15,760 nt of DNA, taken from assembly GCA_014384515.1 (NCBI GenBank), contig JACNFS010000124.1, forward strand, positions 1 through 15,760, read 5' to 3'. Under the pieces are notes generated by a model that made no database searches, had not been told where the DNA came from, and worked only from the letters and a program-made list of their open reading frames with translations. Position numbers and translations under genes: made by a program. Shown here one piece after another: positions 1 through 6,658 of this stretch. This DNA comes from Dehalococcoidia bacterium (GTDB taxonomy: Bacteria; Chloroflexota; Dehalococcoidia; GIF9; UBA5629). Position 1 is the first letter of the stretch; each line of letters opens with the position of its first letter.

Positions 1-229
1 TATACACTCATAATGCAGCCATTATAGCGTCCTTTCATCTCCTATCAAGTGTCACCTATCTATCTGAACGAGAGCACTCCCGGACAGCAACATCTCGGAC
101 GGTATCATTTTAGCTTGCGGACAACATGGCGCATCATTGCCCTGTTTGATGTCTCCTGCTAGAATTAGGGACGCGAAAGCCTACAACGGGTCTCCTCAAT
201 CTATCAGACGGTTTTCACTATAGCTGCCA

Positions 230-1966
230 ATGAACATACTTAGACCTTCCTGGCTGGATTCCCTTATCCAGCGTTTCCGTGGTTCAGAATTTGCTTTCGG
301 CACTACTCTGGCTGTTACAGTCGGAATCGTTGCCGGGCTAGGTGCTGTTGCCTTCAGGTGGCTAATCGGGTTCTTTCACGAGTCTTTCTTTGACCGCGGG
401 GCAGAGGTCCTAGGCTTCCTGGGAGGGTATTATGTCATTTTGTTGCCGGTACTTGGCGGGCTTATCGTAGGACTTCTTATCCACTTCAGTGGTGCCAAAG
501 AAACCAGTGGCCACGGCGTCCCTGAAGTGATGGAAGCAGTGACTAGTACCGGGGGACGTATTCGAGCCCGAGTAGCTGCAGTTAAGATATTTGCATCATC
601 AATATGTATTGGCAGTGGTGGGTCAGCAGGCAGAGAGGGGCCGATAGTCCAAATCGGCTCAACCATCGGCTCAATCTTGGGACAACGCCTCCATCTGTCT
701 CAAGAATGGATAAAAAGCCTGGTCGCTTGCGGTGCAGCCGCTGGTATCTCGGCTACTTTTAACGCACCTATTGCCGGAGTGTTCTTTGCCCACGAAGTAA
801 TCCTGGGCAGGATTTTCACCCGTCATTTCGGTTTTGTGGTCATGAGTTCAGTAGTGGCCAGCGTCATTGCCCATGCCTTTCTTGGTAACCTCCAGTCCCT
901 CAGCGTACCTCGCTATACTTTGAATAGCCCCTGGGAACTTGGTCTCTATTTCATACTCGGTGCCGCCTGTGCCTTGATCGCTGTGGTCTTCATACGCACG
1001 TTGTACAAGACCGAAGACATTTTTGATGCTGCCAGGATACCTGAATATGTAAAGCCAGCATTAGGCGGTATCGCTATCGGCTTAATCGGACTATACAACC
1101 CCTATCTTTTCGGCGTTGGCTATGATGGGGTGGAACAAGCCCTGTTGGGGAAAATTGGCCTGATTGCTCTGATAGCGTTGCTGCTATTGAAAGTACTAGC
1201 TACCTCGTTCACGCTGGGGAGCGGCGGCAGCGGAGGTATTTTTGCGCCCAGCCTGTTTATGGGAGCAATGTTCGGAGGCATTTTCGGCAATATAGCTAAT
1301 CGCCTCCTGCCGGGGATTGTGGCTCCCTCAGGGGCTTATGCCTTAGTTGGCATGGCAGCGGTTTTTTCCGCTGCTGCCCGAGCACCGCTTACAGCCATCA
1401 TTATCCTGTTTGAAATGACCAGGGATTATGCCATCATATTGCCCTTAATGCTGGCAGTGGTTGTCAGCACTTTGATAGCTCACAGGCTCAGCCCCGACGG
1501 GATATACACTCTGAAGCTAAAGCGGCGTGGCATTTCTTTCCACCCCCAGGAGGAAACAGACTTGCTAGAGAGGGTAAACGTCGGGGAGGTAATGACACGC
1601 AACTTCCCTACCGTATCGCCAGAAATGACCCTGGTCCAAATAGCGGGCAGGTTTGCCAAGAGCAAGCACCACGGGTTCCCTGTAGTTGATAAGGGGGGTA
1701 CGCTCAGGGGTATGGTTACCTTGGCTGACGTGGAAGCCAAGATGAGCAGTAAAGACCTTACTGTAGCCGATATATATACCACACATCTGATCACAGCTTA
1801 CCCCGATGAAACACTACACGACGTGGTTCACAGGTTGGGAACTAGCGAAGTAGGACGAATACCAGTGGTCGACAGAAAGGACCCGTCTCGGCTCGTCGGT
1901 GTGCTGCGCCGGTATGACATTGTCAAGGCATACGCCAGGGCGATATCAAAATTGCCCAGAGGTTAG
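230..1966 (+). CDS. CLC-family chloride channel/transporter with C-terminal CBS pair
   Basis: A 578-residue integral membrane protein that should move chloride or another small anion across the cytoplasmic membrane. The CLC anion-pathway signatures occur in order: GHGVP at residues 94-98 (the position of GSGIP), GREGP at 134-138 with the gating glutamate E136, GIFAP at 336-340, and a candidate central tyrosine Y426. After the roughly 420-residue membrane domain come two CBS repeats, about 451-505 and 511-570, which in this family are regulatory and often bind nucleotides. Two residues stand out: His95 replaces the serine of GSGIP, and Val190 sits where E. coli ClC-ec1 has its internal proton glutamate E203. 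The latter is channel-like, but antiporters lacking that glutamate are also known. The first ATG is used; no good Shine-Dalgarno, promoter or terminator is obvious. The 229 bases upstream hold no recognisable gene. Confidence 0.93.
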   Translation: MNILRPSWLDSLIQRFRGSEFAFGTTLAVTVGIVAGLGAVAFRWLIGFFHESFFDRGAEVLGFLGGYYVILLPVLGGLIVGLLIHFSGAKETSGHGVPEVMEAVTSTGGRIRARVAAVKIFASSICIGSGGSAGREGPIVQIGSTIGSILGQRLHLSQEWIKSLVACGAAAGISATFNAPIAGVFFAHEVILGRIFTRHFGFVVMSSVVASVIAHAFLGNLQSLSVPRYTLNSPWELGLYFILGAACALIAVVFIRTLYKTEDIFDAARIPEYVKPALGGIAIGLIGLYNPYLFGVGYDGVEQALLGKIGLIALIALLLLKVLATSFTLGSGGSGGIFAPSLFMGAMFGGIFGNIANRLLPGIVAPSGAYALVGMAAVFSAAARAPLTAIIILFEMTRDYAIILPLMLAVVVSTLIAHRLSPDGIYTLKLKRRGISFHPQEETDLLERVNVGEVMTRNFPTVSPEMTLVQIAGRFAKSKHHGFPVVDKGGTLRGMVTLADVEAKMSSKDLTVADIYTTHLITAYPDETLHDVVHRLGTSEVGRIPVVDRKDPSRLVGVLRRYDIVKAYARAISKLPRG

Positions 1967-2158
1967 AAAAGGCTTCAGCAGGTTTCTTGTTCGGTACCTC
2001 AAATCTTAGGCGGTTGAACAATATCACTGTCCGCCGTATTGGCAGAGTAACCGTTCACTGTTTCCTCTCACTCATCGTTGTCTAGGCACAAGCTTTGCAT
2101 AGTGCTACAAATAATCAAGTGGCTTCTGTTAGGCAATGTGTATCTGCCTTCGTCTAGT

Positions 2159-2686
2159 TCAATCCTGTTTAGGGAATTCAACTGTGAAATCCCCAGAAAA
2201 CCAATCTTTCCCATCGGCAAATGCCACTAGTTTCACGTTGTGCTTACCCGCCTTTACCCATTTCGGTATTCCAAAATAAACAGAGCAACCATAACCACCA
2301 CCAACATGGATTTCACAAGGTTCCCAATTTGATAATAAACGCTTCCGACCAATCTCTAATTGAACTGACTTAACACACATATTGGGTATTGCACGAAAAC
2401 CTACCTCAATTCTTAACATTAATGATTCACCCTCAATAGCTTTGGCGAAACCATTTTTCTCTGGGGAACCAAATTGATAGTCACCCCAATTCTCAACGGA
2501 TAGAGTTCTGGCAGGTTTACTGTCCCACCGCCTTCTCAGGGGTCCCCACGAGGGAAGTGCAAGCAATCCCCAAATAACAGCGACAGCAATTATGACAATG
2601 CCTACTTCAGGGGGGGCTGTGAATTTTACCAATACCCCCGTGAGAATAAGAGTTGCAAGAACAATACCTGCGGAGAGCTTGCCCAT
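2159..2686 (-). CDS. Hypothetical membrane-anchored protein
   Basis: A 175-residue protein I do not recognise. The first 50 or so residues form two hydrophobic stretches (about 4-24 and 27-46, separated by a short TAPPEVG turn), predicting a helical hairpin or a signal anchor plus one helix. The remaining 130 residues are soluble in character, with beta-strand-like alternation and a Gly/Tyr-rich piece (VGGGYGCSVYFGIP, about 128-141); this could be a small beta-sandwich domain, but that is only an impression. The gene stands alone, convergent with the CLC gene and divergent from prfA. It looks more AT-rich than its neighbours by eye, which hints at accessory or lineage-specific origin. The ATG at 2686 has only a weak, close GAGGG upstream. 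Confidence 0.6.
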   Translation of the reverse strand: MGKLSAGIVLATLILTGVLVKFTAPPEVGIVIIAVAVIWGLLALPSWGPLRRRWDSKPARTLSVENWGDYQFGSPEKNGFAKAIEGESLMLRIEVGFRAIPNMCVKSVQLEIGRKRLLSNWEPCEIHVGGGYGCSVYFGIPKWVKAGKHNVKLVAFADGKDWFSGDFTVEFPKQD

Positions 2687-2731
2687 GCCCTCATTCTACT
2701 ACTTTTAAGGAGTTTCGCAACAAGCTCAGAT

Positions 2732-2761
2732 TTGGGCATCCCTTTGAAGCTATGATATAAT
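2732..2761 (+). promoter_or_regulatory. Candidate sigma-70-type promoter for prfA-prmC
   Basis: A perfect TATAAT lies at 2756-2761. The best -35 match is a weak TTGGGC at 2732-2737, with an 18-bp spacer. The predicted transcription start is near 2768, giving a leader of only about 14 nt before the prfA ATG at 2782. The site lies in the gap between two divergent genes, as expected. Confidence 0.5.
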
Positions 2762-2778
2762 TTCGCCGTAAGGGCGAA
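2762..2778 (+). promoter_or_regulatory. Inverted repeat at the prfA translation start
   Basis: TTCGCC (2762-2767) and GGCGAA (2773-2778) form a perfect 6-bp inverted repeat around a 5-nt loop. It sits directly between the TATAAT box and the prfA ATG. The purine-rich AAGGG that could serve as ribosome binding site overlaps the loop and the right arm. It could act as a DNA operator, or hinder the Shine-Dalgarno if transcription starts further upstream. Chance cannot be excluded. Confidence 0.35.
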
Positions 2779-2781
2779 GCT

Positions 2782-3852
2782 ATGCTTAATAGGCTAGAAT
2801 CAATAGAAAAGCGTTATGAGGAACTGAGCCAGCTCATAGCTCAACCTGAGATATCTACCGATCGGGCACGCTTGCAGCCATTAGCTCAGGAGCAAGCCGG
2901 CCTGGAAGACATCGTAGCCAAGTACCGGCAATATAAAACAACCTCTGAAGCGTTACAGGAAACTCAGGCGATGCTTGACGACGGGCTGGAGCCCGAAATG
3001 GTGCTTCTGGCCAAAGAGGAATTAAACGACTTGAAGCAGAGCCAGGATACCATTCTCCAGGAGTTGAAGCTGTCTTTGTTACCCAAGGATTCCAGCGAAG
3101 CTAAAGATGCTATTGTAGAGATTAGGGCTGGCACCGGTGGTGACGAAGCAGCTCTTTTCGCCGCTGACCTTTTCCGGATGTATGGCCGTTACGCCCAGGC
3201 TAAGGGTTGGCAAGTAGAAATCATCGATAGCAACCAGACTGAGGGCGGTGGCTTGAAGGAAATCGTTTTTGAAGTTAAAGGTAAGGGCGCCTTTAGCCGG
3301 CTAAAACACGAGCGTGGTGTGCATCGGGTACAGCGAGTACCTACTACTGAAGCTTCCGGACGAATTCATACCTCAACAGCTACCGTAGCCGTTCTCCCTG
3401 AAGCTAAAGAGATAGAGATAGCTATCAACCCTGATGACCTCAAGATGGATTTTTTTCGCAGCGGCGGAGCCGGCGGGCAGAACGTGAACAAAGTGACTAC
3501 TGCAGTTCGCATTACGCATTTGCCTACGGGCATGGTGGCAACTTGCCAGGATGAACGCTCTCAAATAAGAAACAGGACGAAAGCCATGGCAGTGCTTCGG
3601 GCTCGCCTTTTTGACAAAGAACAGCGCAGACAACGTGAAGAGACCACCGACCAACGCCGTTCTCAAATAGGTAGCGGCGACCGCGCTGAAAAAATCCGCA
3701 CCTACAACCTCCCTCAGGACCGCGTCACTGACCACCGCATCAACTTAACTCTCCATAATTTGCCACGTATTCTCGATGGTGAACTCGATGAGCTTATTGA
3801 AGCCCTGGCTACTAGCGAACGGGCCAAGCAACTAGAAGAAACTCGTCTATGA
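2782..3852 (+). CDS. prfA: Peptide chain release factor 1 (RF1)
   Basis: A 356-residue class I release factor that recognises UAA and UAG in the ribosomal A site and triggers release of the finished peptide. The length is typical for RF1. The codon-recognition tripeptide is PTT at residues 187-189, inside RVPTTEASGRIHTS. This fits the P-x-T pattern of RF1 rather than the SPF of RF2. The catalytic GGQ is at 231-233 within SGGAGGQNVNK; Gln233 is the residue methylated by PrmC. The N-terminal third is helical, as in the family. The stop codon overlaps the prmC start as ATGA, so the enzyme and its modifier are probably translationally coupled. Confidence 0.97.
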   Translation: MLNRLESIEKRYEELSQLIAQPEISTDRARLQPLAQEQAGLEDIVAKYRQYKTTSEALQETQAMLDDGLEPEMVLLAKEELNDLKQSQDTILQELKLSLLPKDSSEAKDAIVEIRAGTGGDEAALFAADLFRMYGRYAQAKGWQVEIIDSNQTEGGGLKEIVFEVKGKGAFSRLKHERGVHRVQRVPTTEASGRIHTSTATVAVLPEAKEIEIAINPDDLKMDFFRSGGAGGQNVNKVTTAVRITHLPTGMVATCQDERSQIRNRTKAMAVLRARLFDKEQRRQREETTDQRRSQIGSGDRAEKIRTYNLPQDRVTDHRINLTLHNLPRILDGELDELIEALATSERAKQLEETRL

Positions 3853-4712
3853 CTCTGGCGCAAGCACTTCAACAGTCCGCTCGTACCTTAAGTCTCAACG
3901 GCATAGAGGACGGCCATCTTGAAGCCAGAATCCTCCTGGAGCATATATTGAAGCTATCGCCAGCCCAACTATATATCCAGACAGAGCGAGTTTTGAGCCG
4001 GGAACAGGTAAAGAGTTTACAAGAACTAATTGAGCGTCGCCTTTGCCGGGAACCCGCAGCCTACATCGTTGGACATAGAGAATTCTACGGAACTGATTTT
4101 TGTGTTGATTCCCGCGTCCTGATACCTAGACCAGAGACAGAAACTCTTGTTGCGGCAGCCTTTGAATTTGCTAAAGGTTGCACTGACCGCTTTTCTTCAG
4201 GGAGACCCCTTCTCATCGCTGATGTTGGTACCGGCTGCGGAGCCATCGCCATCAGTCTCGCCCTAAATCTACCTCAGAGCAAAGTCTACGCCACGGACAT
4301 CTCGCCCTCAGCTCTTGAGGTCGCCCGATTGAACTGCGAACATCACAATGTGACTGAGCAAATTATCCTTGTCCAGGGTAATCTGTTGGAACCAGTGCCT
4401 GAGCCTGTCGACCTGATAGTCGCTAACTTGCCCTACATCAGGAACTCAGACTTGGCAAATCTAAGCCCAGAGATAACCAATTTTGAGCCAAGCGTTGCCC
4501 TGGACGGTGGTGAAAGCGGTTTGGAGCAGATACGCCAGCTTTTGAAGCAAGCTGAGAGGAAAATCCGCCCTGGAGGTCGCCTCCTGTTCGAGATAGGACA
4601 AGAGCAAGCAAAGGCGGTGGCTTCTCTAATTAATCACTGCCTTCCAAAAGCTAAGTTTGAATTCATCCCAGATTCGAGTGGAATAGACAGAGCAGTCAGA
4701 ATTGATTTCTAA
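3849..4712 (+). CDS. prmC: Peptide chain release factor N5-glutamine methyltransferase
   Basis: A 287-residue S-adenosylmethionine-dependent methyltransferase that methylates the GGQ glutamine of release factors, including the RF1 encoded just upstream. It has a helical N-terminal substrate-binding domain (about 1-90), the conserved RPETE at 94-98, the SAM-binding motif ADVGTGCGA at 124-132, and the acidic motif YATD at 147-150. The active-site motif reads NLPY at 193-196, where the family consensus is NPPY; the Asn and Tyr that hold the glutamine amide are kept. FEPSVALDGG (212-221) is also typical of PrmC. The ATG overlaps the prfA stop by four bases. Downstream a separate promoter starts the etf genes. 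Confidence 0.96.
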   Translation: MTLAQALQQSARTLSLNGIEDGHLEARILLEHILKLSPAQLYIQTERVLSREQVKSLQELIERRLCREPAAYIVGHREFYGTDFCVDSRVLIPRPETETLVAAAFEFAKGCTDRFSSGRPLLIADVGTGCGAIAISLALNLPQSKVYATDISPSALEVARLNCEHHNVTEQIILVQGNLLEPVPEPVDLIVANLPYIRNSDLANLSPEITNFEPSVALDGGESGLEQIRQLLKQAERKIRPGGRLLFEIGQEQAKAVASLINHCLPKAKFEFIPDSSGIDRAVRIDF

Positions 4713-4721
4713 GGGCTTCAT

Positions 4722-4750
4722 TTGACAAATAGCAGGATTTATCTTAAAGT
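4722..4750 (+). promoter_or_regulatory. Candidate promoter of etfBA
   Basis: A perfect -35 TTGACA (4722-4727), a 17-bp spacer and a -10 TAAAGT (4745-4750, four of six consensus bases) lie between prmC and etfB. The predicted start is near 4757, leaving a leader of about 40 nt that contains the strong Shine-Dalgarno at 4787-4794. This suggests the etf genes can be transcribed independently of prfA-prmC. Confidence 0.6.
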
Positions 4751-4786
4751 ATTTGCTTGGTCACGCTCAGCAGCCACGATTTTTTG

Positions 4787-4794
4787 AAAGGAGG
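4787..4794 (+). promoter_or_regulatory. Ribosome binding site that decides the etfB start
   Basis: AAAGGAGG is a near-perfect Shine-Dalgarno. Its end is 5 nt from GTG 4800, 11 nt from ATG 4806 and 17 nt from ATG 4812, all in frame. Spacing favours GTG 4800, with ATG 4806 possible. Confidence 0.7.
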
Positions 4795-4799
4795 AAAAG

Positions 4800-5606
4800 G
4801 TGCCCATGAATATGATTGTCTGCTGTAAACAGGTACTCGATCCTGAAGCACCACCAGCCAGTTTCAAGATTGACCCGGGTAGCAACCAAGTAGTACCACC
4901 CCCGGGTGTACCACCCGTTATTAGCCCCTTCGATGAACAAGCCGTGGAGGCAGCACTCCGAATCAAGGACAGCCAAGGTGGGAAGATTACAGTTCTAAGC
5001 CTGGGTAACAAGCTGCTTCGTGATGTGGTTAAGAAACCACTATCCATGGGAGCTGATGAACTTGTTTTGCTCGAAGATGAAGCTTTTGAAGGTGGCGATA
5101 GCTGGTCTATTGCCTATGCTCTGGCTATGGCAATCAAGAAGATAGGGGAATTTGACCTTATTTTCTGCGGTCGACAAGCGGCCGATTGGGACGCCGGGCA
5201 GGTTGGCTCCGGCATCGCTGAAATACTTGGAATTCCTAGTGTAACTGTGGCCAAGAAAGTGGAAGCGGTTGACGGCAAGGCTAGAGTCGAGCGAGTCATC
5301 GCTGACGGTTACCAAGTCGTTGAAGTAACACTCCCTGCCTTAATTACGGTCAGCAACGAACTGGGTGAAGCCCGTTATGCCACCCTCAAAGGGATTATGG
5401 CAGCGGCTAAGAAGCAGCCAACTATCTGGAAGCCAGCCGATATCGGGGTTGACCCATCACAAACCGGTGCTGCTGGCCGACGAACCAAACTTGTCAAGCT
5501 TTTCCAGCCAGTTCGAGAGGGCAAGTGCGAAATTATTGAGGCGGATAGCCCTGCGGAGGCTGCTGCCGGCCTGGCTGTGAAACTCAGAGAGGCGAAATTA
5601 ATCTAA
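4800..5606 (+). CDS. etfB: Electron transfer flavoprotein, beta subunit
   Basis: A 268-residue ETF beta subunit. With EtfA it forms a cytoplasmic heterodimer carrying FAD (plus AMP or a second flavin) that shuttles electrons between acyl-CoA or other dehydrogenases and a quinone reductase or redox partner. Family features are the N-terminal IVCCKQVLDPEA strand, SPFDEQAVEAALRIKD (42-57), the nucleotide-binding stretch CGRQAADWDAGQVG (123-136) and the conserved SNELGEARYATLKGIM (185-200), which contributes to partner recognition in characterised ETFs. The start is probably GTG 4800; an ATG start at 4806 or 4812 would shorten it by only 2 or 4 residues. Its own promoter lies upstream and etfA follows 31 nt after the stop. 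Whether this ETF is of the bifurcating type cannot be decided from what I see. Confidence 0.95.
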   Translation: MPMNMIVCCKQVLDPEAPPASFKIDPGSNQVVPPPGVPPVISPFDEQAVEAALRIKDSQGGKITVLSLGNKLLRDVVKKPLSMGADELVLLEDEAFEGGDSWSIAYALAMAIKKIGEFDLIFCGRQAADWDAGQVGSGIAEILGIPSVTVAKKVEAVDGKARVERVIADGYQVVEVTLPALITVSNELGEARYATLKGIMAAAKKQPTIWKPADIGVDPSQTGAAGRRTKLVKLFQPVREGKCEIIEADSPAEAAAGLAVKLREAKLI

Positions 5607-5637
5607 TTGAAATTGCAAAAAACCGTAGGAGGTTATT

Positions 5638-6636
5638 ATGGCTGAATCCAAAGGTGTCATGGTCTATGGTGAGATTGCTGAGGGAAAGTTAGCCTCAATC
5701 ACAACTGAACTTCTAGGAGGTGGTCGACGCCTTGCCGACGAATCAAAAGAAGAGTTGCTATGCATACTAATCGGGGACCAAGTGGGCGAAGCTCCTCAAC
5801 AGGCCATAGCTTCCGGAGCTGATAAAGTATACACGGCTGAGGATCCACTGCTTAAGGAGTATCAAACAGATTCTTACGTCGCGGTAATGGAACAAGCGGT
5901 CAAGGACCTCTCCCCACGGATTTTGCTTCTCGGGCAAACGTCCGTAGGACGCGATTTGGCCCCCAGATTGGCCTTTAGACTAGGTGCTAGCTTATCTACG
6001 GACTGCCTTGAACTTAGTATTGATCCTGATACGAAGCTGCTTCAGCAAACTCGGTCGGTCTTTGGCGGGAACGCTCGGGCTATTTTCGCTTCAGAGTCTC
6101 TCCCTCAGATAGTAACGGTGCGACAGAAAGCGATGTCACCCTTAGAACCTGATAAATCGAAAAAGGGAGAGATTACGCCCATCAAGGTTGAGCTGGATCC
6201 GGCAAAAATAAGGACAAAGGTGATAGAAACGGTGAAAGAGGAAGTGGAAGGGATAAAGCTTGAAGACGCTGAGGCGATAGTGACTGGAGGAAGAGGTATC
6301 GGCGGGCCCGAAGGTTTCAAGCAATTGGAAGAGCTAGCCAAAGCATTGAAGGGAGCAGTGGGAGCTTCCAGACCGCCCTGTGACAACGGCTGGGTGCCGG
6401 ACACATTGCAGGTTGGCCTTACCGGCAAGATTGTTACGCCGGAACTCTATATCGCGGTAGCACTTTCCGGGGCCAGCCAGCACTTAGCTGGGTGTTCGGG
6501 GGCAAAAAACATAATAGCCATTAACAAGGATCCCGAGGCAAACATATTCAAGGAAGCCCGGTTCGGGGTAGTGGGTGATTGGAAACAACTCCTACCCGCC
6601 TTCACCGAAAAGGTCAAAGAGCTTTTGGCGGGCTAA
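5638..6636 (+). CDS. etfA: Electron transfer flavoprotein, alpha subunit
   Basis: A 332-residue ETF alpha subunit, partner of the EtfB encoded upstream. The N-terminal half is the ETF alpha/beta domain. The C-terminal FAD domain (about 207-332) has TGGRGIGG (217-224), GASRPP with Arg245, GLTGK (260-264), SGASQH (277-282) and NKDPEANIF (296-304), all at the usual places for FAD binding. Small departures from the commonest forms are GLTGK for GQTGK and GASQH for GAIQH. AGGAGG at 5627-5632 is 5 nt before the ATG. The stop codon lies inside the left arm of a hairpin shared with the convergent EF-G gene. No dehydrogenase or ETF:quinone oxidoreductase gene is adjacent, so the electron donor and acceptor are unknown. 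Confidence 0.95.
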   Translation: MAESKGVMVYGEIAEGKLASITTELLGGGRRLADESKEELLCILIGDQVGEAPQQAIASGADKVYTAEDPLLKEYQTDSYVAVMEQAVKDLSPRILLLGQTSVGRDLAPRLAFRLGASLSTDCLELSIDPDTKLLQQTRSVFGGNARAIFASESLPQIVTVRQKAMSPLEPDKSKKGEITPIKVELDPAKIRTKVIETVKEEVEGIKLEDAEAIVTGGRGIGGPEGFKQLEELAKALKGAVGASRPPCDNGWVPDTLQVGLTGKIVTPELYIAVALSGASQHLAGCSGAKNIIAINKDPEANIFKEARFGVVGDWKQLLPAFTEKVKELLAG

Positions 6637-6655
6637 CAGCCCAAACCGCTGTTAG
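6633..6655. terminator. Hairpin between convergent etfA and EF-G genes
   Basis: CTAACAGC (6633-6640) and GCTGTTAG (6648-6655) form a perfect 8-bp stem with a 7-nt loop. It occupies the 22-bp gap between two convergent stop codons and includes the etfA TAA. There is no T-run on either side, so it is not a classical intrinsic terminator; it may act as a bidirectional pause or 3'-end stability element. A third CTAAC at 6658-6662 allows an alternative small stem. Confidence 0.5.
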
Positions 6656-6658
6656 TAA

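Noticed and set aside
1..229. Possible fluoride riboswitch upstream of the CLC gene
   Set aside because: A TGATGTCTCCT string near 149-159 recalls the 3' end of that riboswitch, but the 5' GGNGATGG part and the pseudoknot pairing are absent, and the CLC protein does not look like the fluoride-specific branch.
4193..4200. NLPY in PrmC (residues 193-196, not these base positions) as a sign of an inactive enzyme
   Set aside because: The Asn and Tyr that contact the glutamine amide are kept, and only the first Pro differs from NPPY; all other PrmC motifs are intact. The gene is at 3849-4712.
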